Shown here piece by piece: positions 33,641-41,761 of a stretch of 64,000 nt of DNA. The position numbers and the translations under genes are program-made. The notes below the pieces were generated by a model. That model was not told where the DNA came from and made no database searches. It saw only the letters and a list, made by a program, of their open reading frames with translations. The stretch's first letter is position 1, and every line of letters begins with the position of its first letter. Source of the DNA: JAPHTQ01 sp050302275 (GTDB taxonomy: Bacteria > Pseudomonadota > Gammaproteobacteria > Thiohalomonadales > Thiohalomonadaceae); contig JBNLAT010000001.1 of NCBI GenBank assembly GCA_050302275.1, positions 62,001-126,000 on the forward strand. Reading direction: 5' to 3'.

Positions 33641-33655
33641 GGTTCACTCTCGCCA

Positions 33656-34396
33656 TTAGTGCAGGAAGCCCTGCAACTTGGTTTCGATATTGCGCGGATT
33701 GTCTCCCTCGGCAATGGAGACAATGCCCTCAATCATCATGTAGCGAAACTGGCTCTGTGCCTGCGCCAGGCTTTTCAATTTATTACCGATCGGTAGCAGG
33801 ATCAGGTTGGCCAGACCGACACCGTAAATAGTGGCGACAAAGGCCACCGCAATCCCGTGCCCCAGCTTGGAAGGATCGGTCAGATTCTCCATCACCTGAA
33901 TCAGGCCCAACACCGCACCGATAATCCCCAGCGTCGGGGTATAACCGCCCATGCTGTCATAGAGACGTGCAGCACTCATGTCGTGGTGTTCGCGGGTATC
34001 GGCATCTACCTCGAGGATATTGCGCATCACTTCCGGCTCGTTACCGTCCACCAGCAGCTGCAATCCCTTACGGGCGAAGTCGTCATCTTCAGTATCGGAA
34101 GCGGCCTCCAGTCCCAGCAATCCTTCCTTACGGGCAATGTTGCTCCAGCTGACAATCTTGCCGATGGCCTCGTCGGAGAGGAGACGTGGCGGTCTAAAGA
34201 CCCAATAGAGCATACGTATTGCATGCATGAAGGTAGCAATCGGCGACTGCAGCATGATCGCACCGAGGGAGCCACCGGCGACGATGATCAATGCCGGTCC
34301 GTTAATCAACGAACTGGCATGACCGCCCTCGAGGAATTGCCCACCAAGAATAGCGGCAACACCGAGAAACACGCCGATGAGACTAAGGAAATCCAT
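33656..34396 (-). CDS. motC: second-stator protein MotC (MotA family)
   Basis: A 246-residue MotA/TolQ/ExbB-type membrane protein with four hydrophobic segments, including GPALIIVAGGSLGAIMLQSP and GYTPTLGIIGAVLGLIQVM. A large cytoplasmic loop for rotor contact lies between the second and third. It precedes motD by 15 bases and starts one base after the cheB stop region. Dual stators are typical of polar flagellates such as Pseudomonas. Confidence 0.92.
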   Translation of the reverse strand: MDFLSLIGVFLGVAAILGGQFLEGGHASSLINGPALIIVAGGSLGAIMLQSPIATFMHAIRMLYWVFRPPRLLSDEAIGKIVSWSNIARKEGLLGLEAASDTEDDDFARKGLQLLVDGNEPEVMRNILEVDADTREHHDMSAARLYDSMGGYTPTLGIIGAVLGLIQVMENLTDPSKLGHGIAVAFVATIYGVGLANLILLPIGNKLKSLAQAQSQFRYMMIEGIVSIAEGDNPRNIETKLQGFLH

Positions 34397-34397
34397 G

Positions 34398-35507
34398 TTA
34401 CACCCTGGCCAGGGTCGGCCCGACCTCAGTGATTCCCAGCACGCCGTCGCTCAATCCCGCATCGGCGACCGCGGCAGGCATACCGTAAACCACACAACTC
34501 GCCTCATCCTGCGACCAGATGGTGGAACCGCCCTGCTTCAGGGTACGGCAACCTTCGCGTCCATCGGCCCCCATGCCGGTGAGAATGATCGCCAAAGTCT
34601 GCGAAGGATAGACCTGGGCAATGGACTTGAATGTGATATCGACGCTCGGCTTATAGGTTTGCGCCACATCGCTGTCCAGGATCCGGACACAGGCGCGACC
34701 GCCACGAGAATCGAGCATCATCTGTTTGCCGCCCGGTGCCAGCAGCGCGGTCCCCGGGGTCAGCGGATCGCCATCAGCCGCCTCTTTGACGGTGATCGCG
34801 CAAAGCTGATTGAGACGCTGGGCAAAGGCCGGGGTAAAACTACCGGGCATATGCTGCACCAGTAGCAACGGATACGGAAAGCTGCCGGGTAGTTTGGTTA
34901 ATACTTCCTGCAGCGCCACCGGACCACCGGTGGAGGTACCGATCGCAACCAGTTTCAAAGAACCATGCGCAGGCATCTTGGTATTTCTTGGTGGCGCGGC
35001 GTGGGTCGCTGCTGGTCGAGCGGCCGGCGTAGCAGGCTCGCGCAGCCCCGGCGTTGCCGGACGTGAAGGAACCTCAGTGGGCGCCGGTGTCGGTCGCGAG
35101 ATTCGACGTCCCTGGGTAGCAATGGTGTAAACCCGTTCGCACAGGGCGCGGGTCGCCTCTTCGCGATTCTTGGAAATATCCTCGAATTTTTTCGGCAGGT
35201 AATCGACCGCGCCAGCATCCAGTGCATCAAGGGTGGCTTTGGCACCGTCGGTGGTCAGCGAGGAGAACATCAGGATCGGCCGCGGGGTACTGCGCATAAT
35301 GCGGCGGGTGGCGGTGATACCGTCCATCACCGGCATCTCGATATCCATGGTAATCACATCCGGACGCAGCTTGGCGGCCATTGCAACTGCCTCGGCGCCG
35401 TCCGCCGCTTCGCCCACTACCTCCAGGCGAGCATCGCCCTCCAGCATCGCCTTGACCCGGCGGCGAAAGAATCCTGAATCGTCGACCACCAACACCCGTA
35501 TGGGCAT
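34398..35507 (-). CDS. cheB: protein-glutamate methylesterase CheB
   Basis: A 369-residue two-domain chemotaxis enzyme. The receiver domain has the phospho-acceptor D55 (VITMDIEMPVMDG). A Pro/Ala/Arg-rich linker (about 135-178) leads to the methylesterase domain with catalytic Ser in GTSTGGP, His in VQHMPGSF and Asp in TGMGADG. ATG 35507 is chosen because AGGAGT lies at ideal distance; a GTG two codons upstream is possible. It demethylates and deamidates receptors. Confidence 0.95.
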   Translation of the reverse strand: MPIRVLVVDDSGFFRRRVKAMLEGDARLEVVGEAADGAEAVAMAAKLRPDVITMDIEMPVMDGITATRRIMRSTPRPILMFSSLTTDGAKATLDALDAGAVDYLPKKFEDISKNREEATRALCERVYTIATQGRRISRPTPAPTEVPSRPATPGLREPATPAARPAATHAAPPRNTKMPAHGSLKLVAIGTSTGGPVALQEVLTKLPGSFPYPLLLVQHMPGSFTPAFAQRLNQLCAITVKEAADGDPLTPGTALLAPGGKQMMLDSRGGRACVRILDSDVAQTYKPSVDITFKSIAQVYPSQTLAIILTGMGADGREGCRTLKQGGSTIWSQDEASCVVYGMPAAVADAGLSDGVLGITEVGPTLARV

Positions 35508-35562
35508 GTACACACTCCTTGATACTTGTTGCCGTTAAGACCGTTCACTCACGTTAACGCTA

Positions 35563-37662
35563 TCAGGCATAGGCCTTCAACAGACTGGGGATATCCAGTA
35601 TCAGCGCGATACGTCCATCCCCGGTTATCGTCGCCCCGGCCATGCCCTGGGTGCCGTGGAGCAAGGCACCTAAAGGTTTGATCACCACCTCTTCCTGACC
35701 GATCAACTGATCGACCACAAAACCGATCTGCTGGGTGCCGACATGCACCACCACCACATGCCCTTCGGCAGGCAGTTTTTGCGAAGAACCCGCCACCAGC
35801 CACCCCGAAAGATAGTAGAGCGGCAGTGCGTGGTCGCGGATCATAATCACCCGGCGCCCGTCCACTACGTTGGTTTTTGTCAGGTCGAGGTGGAAGATCT
35901 CGCTCACGTTCACCAGTGGCAGGGCAAAGGTCTGCTGTGACAGTTTGATCATCAAGGTCGGCATGATCGCCAGGGTCAACGGCACCTTAATCAGTACCCG
36001 TGTGCCCTTGCCCATTTCCGACTGGATCTCGACACTGCCGTTAAGCTGGGTAATGCGGGTCTTGACCACATCCATCCCGACACCGCGGCCTGAAACATCG
36101 GAGATCTTCTCCTTGGTAGAAAAGCCCGGGGCAAAGATCAGCATAAAGGCTTCACGGTCATCCAGCCGTGCTGCCGCATCCTCATCCATCATGCCCTTCT
36201 TCACTGCGATGCTACGTAGCTTGTCAGGGTCCATGCCTGCGCCATCGTCGTCGATGGTCAACAGGATATGATCGCCCTCCTGCTCCGCGGCCAGCCGCAC
36301 CGTACCGGTACGCGGCTTACCTTTTTTCTCCCGCTCATCGGGCATCTCGACCCCATGGTCCACCGAGTTGCGCACCAGGTGCACCAGCGGATCGGCCAGG
36401 GCCTCGACCAGATTTTTGTCCAGGTCGGTATCTTCACCGACCAGTTCCAGATTCACCTCTTTCTTCAGGTTACGCGCCAGGTCTCGCACCACACGGGGGA
36501 AACGACCGAAGACTTTTTTGATCGGCTGCATGCGAGTCTTCATGACCGACGTCTGCAGATCGCCGGTAACCAGATCGAGATTGGAGACCGCCTTGGTCAT
36601 CTCTTCCGAGTGCACCAGAGAATTTTCCCCGTTGGTCAGGTTCCACAGGCGGTTACGCACCAGCACCAGTTCACCCACCATGTTCATAATGTCGTCGAGA
36701 CGTTTAGTGTCGACGCGCACGGTGGTCTCGGTCTGCGGCGCTTCAGGTTTTTTCTTCGCAGGCTCAGGCTTCTTCTCCGCTGCCTTGGGCACAACCTCTG
36801 CAGTGGCCGCTTTAATCTTGGCAGCTTCCTCACCCTTCGGTGCGACAACACCAGGATCGAACTTCCCCTTACCGTGGAGTTGATCGAGCAGCGCATCGAA
36901 CTCCTCTTCGGTAATATCCTCATCACCACCGCCAGGGGCTGCGCCAGCCGCAGGTTGCGCAGCTACCTCGGTAGTGGGCGGCTCATGGGGCAATGCATCG
37001 GGAGTAAACTTGCCTTTGCCGTGGAGTTGATCGAGCAGTGCCTCGAACTCATCCTCGGTAATATCCTCATCGCCAGCCGCCGCGGCAGGTGCTGCCTCTG
37101 CCGCTTGCTGAGGCGGCTTACCGTCGATGGCATCGAGCAGTGCTTCAAACTCATCGTCGGTGATGTCGCCTTCGGCAGGTGGTGCAGCAGCCGGGGCAGC
37201 TTCGGTGGTGGGCGCGGGTGCTGCTTCAGCAGCGGGGGCCGCGGCCGGAGCACTCTCACCATCATCGTCGTTACCCGGATGATTCATTCGCTCCAGCGAC
37301 TGCAACAACTCAGGGCTGGCTTCGTCCGGCTCTTCCATGGCGCGCAGATTATCGAACTGGGCATTGAGCACATCCAGCACTTCGAGAAACACGTCCATCA
37401 TTGGCGTGGTCAGACTCTTCTCACCGTTACGCAGCAGGTTGAAGATATCTTCGGAACGGTGGCAGACATTCACCAACGCATCGAGACCGAGGAACCCCGC
37501 ACCACCTTTAATGGTGTGAAAACCGCGGAACACCGCGTTAAGCAGTTCCTTGTCCTCGGGCGAATGCTCGAGATCGACCAGTTGCTCGTTCAACTGTTCG
37601 AGAATCTCGCTGGCCTCGACCAGGAAGTCCTGCAGGATTTCGTCGTCTGCATCCAGAGCCAT
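35563..37662 (-). CDS. cheA: chemotaxis histidine kinase CheA
   Basis: A 699-residue kinase. The HPt domain has H49 in FHTIKGGAGFLG; the dimerisation helices start near residue 315; the ATPase has N-box HLVRNSVDHGVEMP, DDDGAGMD and GRGVGMDVVK; the CheW-like domain ends the protein. The Ala/Pro-rich linker (about 120-300) holds three copies of an acidic motif, DITxxEFxALLDxLHGKGKF, at about 166, 199 and 249, the first copy shorter. E. coli CheA has no such repeats, while Pseudomonas-type proteins do have long linkers here. It lies between cheZ and cheB. Confidence 0.96.
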   Translation of the reverse strand: MALDADDEILQDFLVEASEILEQLNEQLVDLEHSPEDKELLNAVFRGFHTIKGGAGFLGLDALVNVCHRSEDIFNLLRNGEKSLTTPMMDVFLEVLDVLNAQFDNLRAMEEPDEASPELLQSLERMNHPGNDDDGESAPAAAPAAEAAPAPTTEAAPAAAPPAEGDITDDEFEALLDAIDGKPPQQAAEAAPAAAAGDEDITEDEFEALLDQLHGKGKFTPDALPHEPPTTEVAAQPAAGAAPGGGDEDITEEEFDALLDQLHGKGKFDPGVVAPKGEEAAKIKAATAEVVPKAAEKKPEPAKKKPEAPQTETTVRVDTKRLDDIMNMVGELVLVRNRLWNLTNGENSLVHSEEMTKAVSNLDLVTGDLQTSVMKTRMQPIKKVFGRFPRVVRDLARNLKKEVNLELVGEDTDLDKNLVEALADPLVHLVRNSVDHGVEMPDEREKKGKPRTGTVRLAAEQEGDHILLTIDDDGAGMDPDKLRSIAVKKGMMDEDAAARLDDREAFMLIFAPGFSTKEKISDVSGRGVGMDVVKTRITQLNGSVEIQSEMGKGTRVLIKVPLTLAIMPTLMIKLSQQTFALPLVNVSEIFHLDLTKTNVVDGRRVIMIRDHALPLYYLSGWLVAGSSQKLPAEGHVVVVHVGTQQIGFVVDQLIGQEEVVIKPLGALLHGTQGMAGATITGDGRIALILDIPSLLKAYA

Positions 37663-37673
37663 CGCCTAACCCC

Positions 37674-38432
37674 TCAAAAACCCAGACTCGATAGCAGGTC
37701 GTCCACTTCGTCCTGTCCCGAAACCAGATTCTCGGCATCATCAACACCCGGCACACTGGGCCCGGTCGCCTTGGTCTTGTCCGCTTCATCGTCCTTACCG
37801 CGCAGCGCCTCGCTGGCGGCAAGGCTCTGTCCGGAGATCCGTACCAGTTCCACCAGGCTGTCTTCCATCTCATCCACCAGCTGGATCACTCGTTCAATGA
37901 TCTGCCCGGTCAGGTCCTGAAAATCCTGCGCCATCACCACTTCATTGAGATTCTCTTTCAGTGCCGTACTGTCGGCACCCAGTTCATCAAAGAAACCGGT
38001 CAACTCGTTGCTCAGGTTACGAAATTCGTCGGCGCTCATTTCTCGTCGGGTAAAGCGCTGCCACTGCTCCTTGAGATGCGCAGAGTGACTTGCGATCTGC
38101 TCACACAGCGGTGTGGAGTTTTCCGCCGCGGTCAGGCTGCGATCCGCCGCCTGTGCGGTCATGGTCACCACGTAACGCAGGCGCTCACGCGCATCGGGAA
38201 AATCCTTTTCAGCATATTGCGCAATCCGTGAATCGAGACGAAAGTTGTTCAACGATTCATGGAACTGACGGGTCAGCTTGCCCAGCTCCTGAAACAGGCT
38301 GGTCTCGCGCATCTTGGCGATCTGATCTAGCAGGCGATCCGCCTCAGCTTCATTGCCCTCTTCCACGTACCGCGCCAGCTCGCGCACTTGCTCGACGAAA
38401 TCGGTGGTCAGGGTTGTCGGTATTTTTGCCAT
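37674..38432 (-). CDS. cheZ: CheY-P phosphatase CheZ
   Basis: A 252-residue, mostly helical protein. The catalytic region reads VVMAQDFQDLTGQIIERVIQ, with the glutamine that activates water in the DLTGQ motif. The last residues, QDEVDDLLSSLGF, form the CheY-binding tail, separated by a flexible Asp/Lys/Gly stretch. It follows cheY by 42 bases and precedes cheA by 11, as in Pseudomonas. Confidence 0.94.
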   Translation of the reverse strand: MAKIPTTLTTDFVEQVRELARYVEEGNEAEADRLLDQIAKMRETSLFQELGKLTRQFHESLNNFRLDSRIAQYAEKDFPDARERLRYVVTMTAQAADRSLTAAENSTPLCEQIASHSAHLKEQWQRFTRREMSADEFRNLSNELTGFFDELGADSTALKENLNEVVMAQDFQDLTGQIIERVIQLVDEMEDSLVELVRISGQSLAASEALRGKDDEADKTKATGPSVPGVDDAENLVSGQDEVDDLLSSLGF

Positions 38433-38474
38433 CTGGTCGTTCTCTTCTCGCTGTTGCCGCAGCCGTTACAGCCT

Positions 38475-38861
38475 TTACGCGTTGATGCGTTCGTAGATTT
38501 TTTCCAGTTTTTCCTTGAGGGTGGCGGCGGTAAACGGCTTGACGATATAACCGTTCACCCCTGCCTGAGCGGCCTCGATGATTTGCGCCTTTTTCTGTTC
38601 GGCGGTCACCATCAGCACTGGCATGGAGGAGAGTTTGGGATCGGCGCGCACCGCGCGCAGCAGATCGATGCCCTGCATCCCCGGCATGTTCCAGTCGGTG
38701 ATCAGCAGGTCATAACTGCCTGTCTGCAACATCGGCAGCGCGGTGGTGCCATCATCCGCCTCGTCGGCATTGTTAAAGCCGAGATCCCGCAGCAGATTCT
38801 TGATGATCCGTCGCATGGTGGAAAAATCGTCAACCACCAGTATTTTGATGTTCTTGTCCAA
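38475..38861 (-). CDS. cheY: chemotaxis response regulator CheY
   Basis: A 128-residue single receiver domain that carries the signal to the flagellar switch. Key residues are D11/D12, phospho-acceptor D56 (LLITDWNMPGMQG), T86 and K108. The start appears to be TTG at 38861, giving MDKNIKILVVDD, with GGAGG six bases upstream; no in-frame ATG fits. It is 90 bases downstream of fliA. Confidence 0.95.
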   Translation of the reverse strand: MDKNIKILVVDDFSTMRRIIKNLLRDLGFNNADEADDGTTALPMLQTGSYDLLITDWNMPGMQGIDLLRAVRADPKLSSMPVLMVTAEQKKAQIIEAAQAGVNGYIVKPFTAATLKEKLEKIYERINA

Positions 38862-38951
38862 TTGTGCCTCCGAAACTGCTACGCCACGCCGCTCTCATGC
38901 GTCACGTACATTCCCCTGTCTGTTAATGCTGTTATGCGGTCACTCAATTAA

Positions 38952-39680
38952 TTATTGGGCATCCGCGGGATTCATGCGAGCTCGTATCCGCACCAGTGCC
39001 TGGCTGTGGATCTGACAGACCCGCGACTCGGTCACGCCGAGCACCTCACCAATCTCCTTCAGATTCAACTCGTCGCCGTAGTAGAGCGACATCACCAGGC
39101 GCTCGCGCTCTGGCAAAGCCTCCACCGCGGCGGTCAACCTGGCGCTGCGCTGCTCACGCAACAATTCATCATCCGGCTCCGCTTCCGCGGAAGCGAGCAG
39201 GTCGTCCACACCACGCCCTTCGTAGCCCATCTCCTCAAAGCTGATCACCCGGGAGGTGGTGCTGTCCTGTAGCATGCGGTAGTACTCTTCAATACCGACG
39301 CCCATCTCCTCGGCGATTTCGCTGTCCTGGGCATCCCGTCCCTCACGCGCCTCGACCTGGCGAATGGTCTCGGCGATCTGGCGTGCGTTACGGTGCACCG
39401 AGCGCGGCGTCCAGTCACTACGCCGTACCTCATCCAGCATCGCGCCGCGGATACGAATCCCGGCATAGGTTTCGAAACTGGCGCCGTGGCCCTGTTCGAA
39501 ATTCCGTACCGCCTCCAGCAGGCCGATCATGCCGCTCTGGATCAGGTCATCCACCTGCACCGTGTCCGGCAACCGCGCCAGCAGATGATAGGCGATGCGC
39601 TTGACCAACGGCGCGTGGCGGCTAATCAGGTCTTCCTGATTCTCCGCATAGGCCGCCAGCTTGAGCGCGACGCTGTTCAT
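38952..39680 (-). CDS. fliA: flagellar sigma factor FliA (sigma-28)
   Basis: A 242-residue group 3 sigma factor that transcribes late flagellar and chemotaxis genes. Region 2 contains LPDTVQVDDLIQSGMIGLLE and FETYAGIRIRGAMLDEVR; region 4 is LNLKEIGEVLGVTESRVCQI. A longer frame to 39767 is rejected since MNSVALKLAAY is the usual start; it overlaps the fleN stop by four bases. Confidence 0.96.
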   Translation of the reverse strand: MNSVALKLAAYAENQEDLISRHAPLVKRIAYHLLARLPDTVQVDDLIQSGMIGLLEAVRNFEQGHGASFETYAGIRIRGAMLDEVRRSDWTPRSVHRNARQIAETIRQVEAREGRDAQDSEIAEEMGVGIEEYYRMLQDSTTSRVISFEEMGYEGRGVDDLLASAEAEPDDELLREQRSARLTAAVEALPERERLVMSLYYGDELNLKEIGEVLGVTESRVCQIHSQALVRIRARMNPADAQ

Positions 39681-40546
39681 CCCAGCCCGTCCATCAACTG
39701 GCCGCTCTGTACCAGCCGCTCGACAAAAAACTCCAGACTGCCTGCGGCAGAACTGGGCATAGGCCATTTATCGGCACGTTTGGCTATCTCCTTGAATGCG
39801 CTTGATATCCTGCTGCCGGGATAGGCATCGACCACCGGCCGCTGCATCTTCACCGCCTTGCGCAGATATTCGTCGTAGGGGACGCTGCCCATGAAATCGA
39901 GCATCACGTCATCCAGGAAACGTTCGGTCACCTTGACCAGCTTGGCGAACAGCTCACGCCCTTCGTTCTCGCTGTGGGCCATGTTGGCCAGCACGCGGAA
40001 ACGGCGAATGCCGTGGTCACGGTTAAGGAGTTTGATCAGGGCGTATGCATCGGTAATCGAGGCGGGCTCATCGCAAACCACCACAATGACCTCCTGCGAG
40101 GCCTTGGAGAAACTGACCACGCTGTCGGAGATCCCGGCCGCGGTGTCGACGATGAGAATATCCACATCGGTATTCAGTTCGCTGAAGGCATGAATCAGCC
40201 CCGCGTGCTCCGCCGGGCTCAGTTCCGCCATATTCTGGAGCCCCGAGGAGGCGGGGATCACCTGAATATTGCCGGGGGCTTCGAGGATGATCTCCTCGAG
40301 AGTGCATTCCCCTTTAATCACATGGGAAAGATTGCGTGAAGGCTGCAGGCCAAGCATCACGTCAACATTAGCAAGGCCCAGGTCCGCGTCCATAATCATG
40401 ACCTTTCTGCCCAGCTGGCTGAAGGCGGTTGCGAGGTTGACCGAAACGTTGGTCTTGCCCACTCCCCCCTTGCCGCTGGCCACAGCGATCACTCGGACCG
40501 GTTTCGGTTTAGCCATACGTCGTAACCCCTCTGCTTGATCGGTCAT
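39677..40546 (-). CDS. fleN: flagellar number regulator FleN/FlhG
   Basis: A 289-residue MinD-like ATPase that limits flagellar number with FlhF. Deviant Walker A is ASGKGGVGKTNVSVNLA; IMDADLGLANVDVMLGL and LIVDTAAGI are the other nucleotide motifs. The C-terminal amphipathic helix expected for membrane binding is plausible near the end. It lies 18 bases after flhF. Confidence 0.94.
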   Translation of the reverse strand: MTDQAEGLRRMAKPKPVRVIAVASGKGGVGKTNVSVNLATAFSQLGRKVMIMDADLGLANVDVMLGLQPSRNLSHVIKGECTLEEIILEAPGNIQVIPASSGLQNMAELSPAEHAGLIHAFSELNTDVDILIVDTAAGISDSVVSFSKASQEVIVVVCDEPASITDAYALIKLLNRDHGIRRFRVLANMAHSENEGRELFAKLVKVTERFLDDVMLDFMGSVPYDEYLRKAVKMQRPVVDAYPGSRISSAFKEIAKRADKWPMPSSAAGSLEFFVERLVQSGQLMDGLG

Positions 40547-40564
40547 TGGCTACCTCTGCCGAAT

Positions 40565-41722
40565 TCAGCCCGCCAGGCGTCCGAATTCCATCACCAGACG
40601 CTCTTCTGCAGGCTTCTCCGGAAGCTGTTGCAGTTGCTGGACACACCGATTCACCAGATTATTGCTGCGCCCTGGGTGGAGATCTTCCGGCACACGTTGA
40701 CCGTCACTGACGTAGGCCACCGGCAACCGGTTCTGCACCACCACTGAGAGCGCCTCTCCCGGCACCATGGTCTCGTCCATCTTGGTCAGAATAGCACCTT
40801 CGAGCTTGACCTTGCCAAAGCCACGTAAAACCTCTTCCAAAGTGCTGCGCTGACTCGACGCGGAGAGTACTGCATAACTGCGGATCGGCAAACCACTACC
40901 ACGCAACATGTCGAACTGTTCGCTGAGTCGAATATCGCGCTGACTCATCCCCGCAGTGTCGATCAACACCAGCTGTTTATCGCGCAGGGTCAGCAGGATT
41001 TTGCGTAGTTCGTCGCCGTCTTTAGCCACGTGGACCGGGGCACCGAGGATCTGGCCGTAGGTACGCAGTTGCTGGTGTGCGCCGATGCGATAGCTATCGG
41101 TGGTCACCAGTGCCACTCGATTGGGGCCATGACGCAGGGTATAGCGCGCCGCCAGTTTGGCTACACTGGTGGTCTTGCCCGCGCCCGCAGGGCCGAGCAG
41201 CGCGACGATACCGCCGCGATTGAGAATGTCGTCGTTGGTCACCTGCACCCGGGTCGCCAGCAGAGTCAGGGCGCGGCGCCAGTTCTGATTCATGTCCTGG
41301 GTATAGGGTACTTTCTCGGCAATGCTGCGGCAGAGATTGGGATGCAACCCCATCTGCAACAGGCGCTCCAGCAATCGTGCCTGCTGCGGATGCTTCTCTT
41401 TCATGTTCTTCCAGCCGATGCCGTTGAGCTGGCTCTCGATCACCCCGCGCAACATATTGATCTCATCGCGCATCGCCACCAGCGCCGGGTCCTGTGACCA
41501 CTCGATCTGCGGCGCCTTGGCCGGGGCTTTCTCCGTCGCAGCGGTATCGCTGCCGCCACTGAGGCTGCGATACATCTTTTCGTCGTAGTCGACGGCGGCG
41601 ACGATCTCGACCCCGCCTTCGACCCGGCGATTGGAGAGGATCACCGCGTCCGGCCCCTGCGCATCGCGCACCATCTGAATGGCCTGACGCATATCGGTAG
41701 CAAAGTAGCGTTTGATTTTCAT
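40565..41722 (-). CDS. flhF: flagellar SRP-type GTPase FlhF
   Basis: A 385-residue GTPase that directs flagella to the pole. The N-terminal basic domain starts MKIKRYFATDMRQAIQMVRD; after a linker comes the NG domain with P-loop LLGPAGAGKTTSVAKLAARY, DTAGMSQRD and TKMDET. It follows flhA by 39 bases. Confidence 0.95.
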   Translation of the reverse strand: MKIKRYFATDMRQAIQMVRDAQGPDAVILSNRRVEGGVEIVAAVDYDEKMYRSLSGGSDTAATEKAPAKAPQIEWSQDPALVAMRDEINMLRGVIESQLNGIGWKNMKEKHPQQARLLERLLQMGLHPNLCRSIAEKVPYTQDMNQNWRRALTLLATRVQVTNDDILNRGGIVALLGPAGAGKTTSVAKLAARYTLRHGPNRVALVTTDSYRIGAHQQLRTYGQILGAPVHVAKDGDELRKILLTLRDKQLVLIDTAGMSQRDIRLSEQFDMLRGSGLPIRSYAVLSASSQRSTLEEVLRGFGKVKLEGAILTKMDETMVPGEALSVVVQNRLPVAYVSDGQRVPEDLHPGRSNNLVNRCVQQLQQLPEKPAEERLVMEFGRLAG

Positions 41723-41761
41723 GCCTTTAACCCTCCTCAGCCCGGTGTTCCGGGTGCCCGG

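Noticed and set aside
36268..37920. 550-codon plus-strand frame over cheA and cheZ
   Set aside because: It is antisense to cheA, produced by its Ala/Glu/Asp-rich codon pattern.
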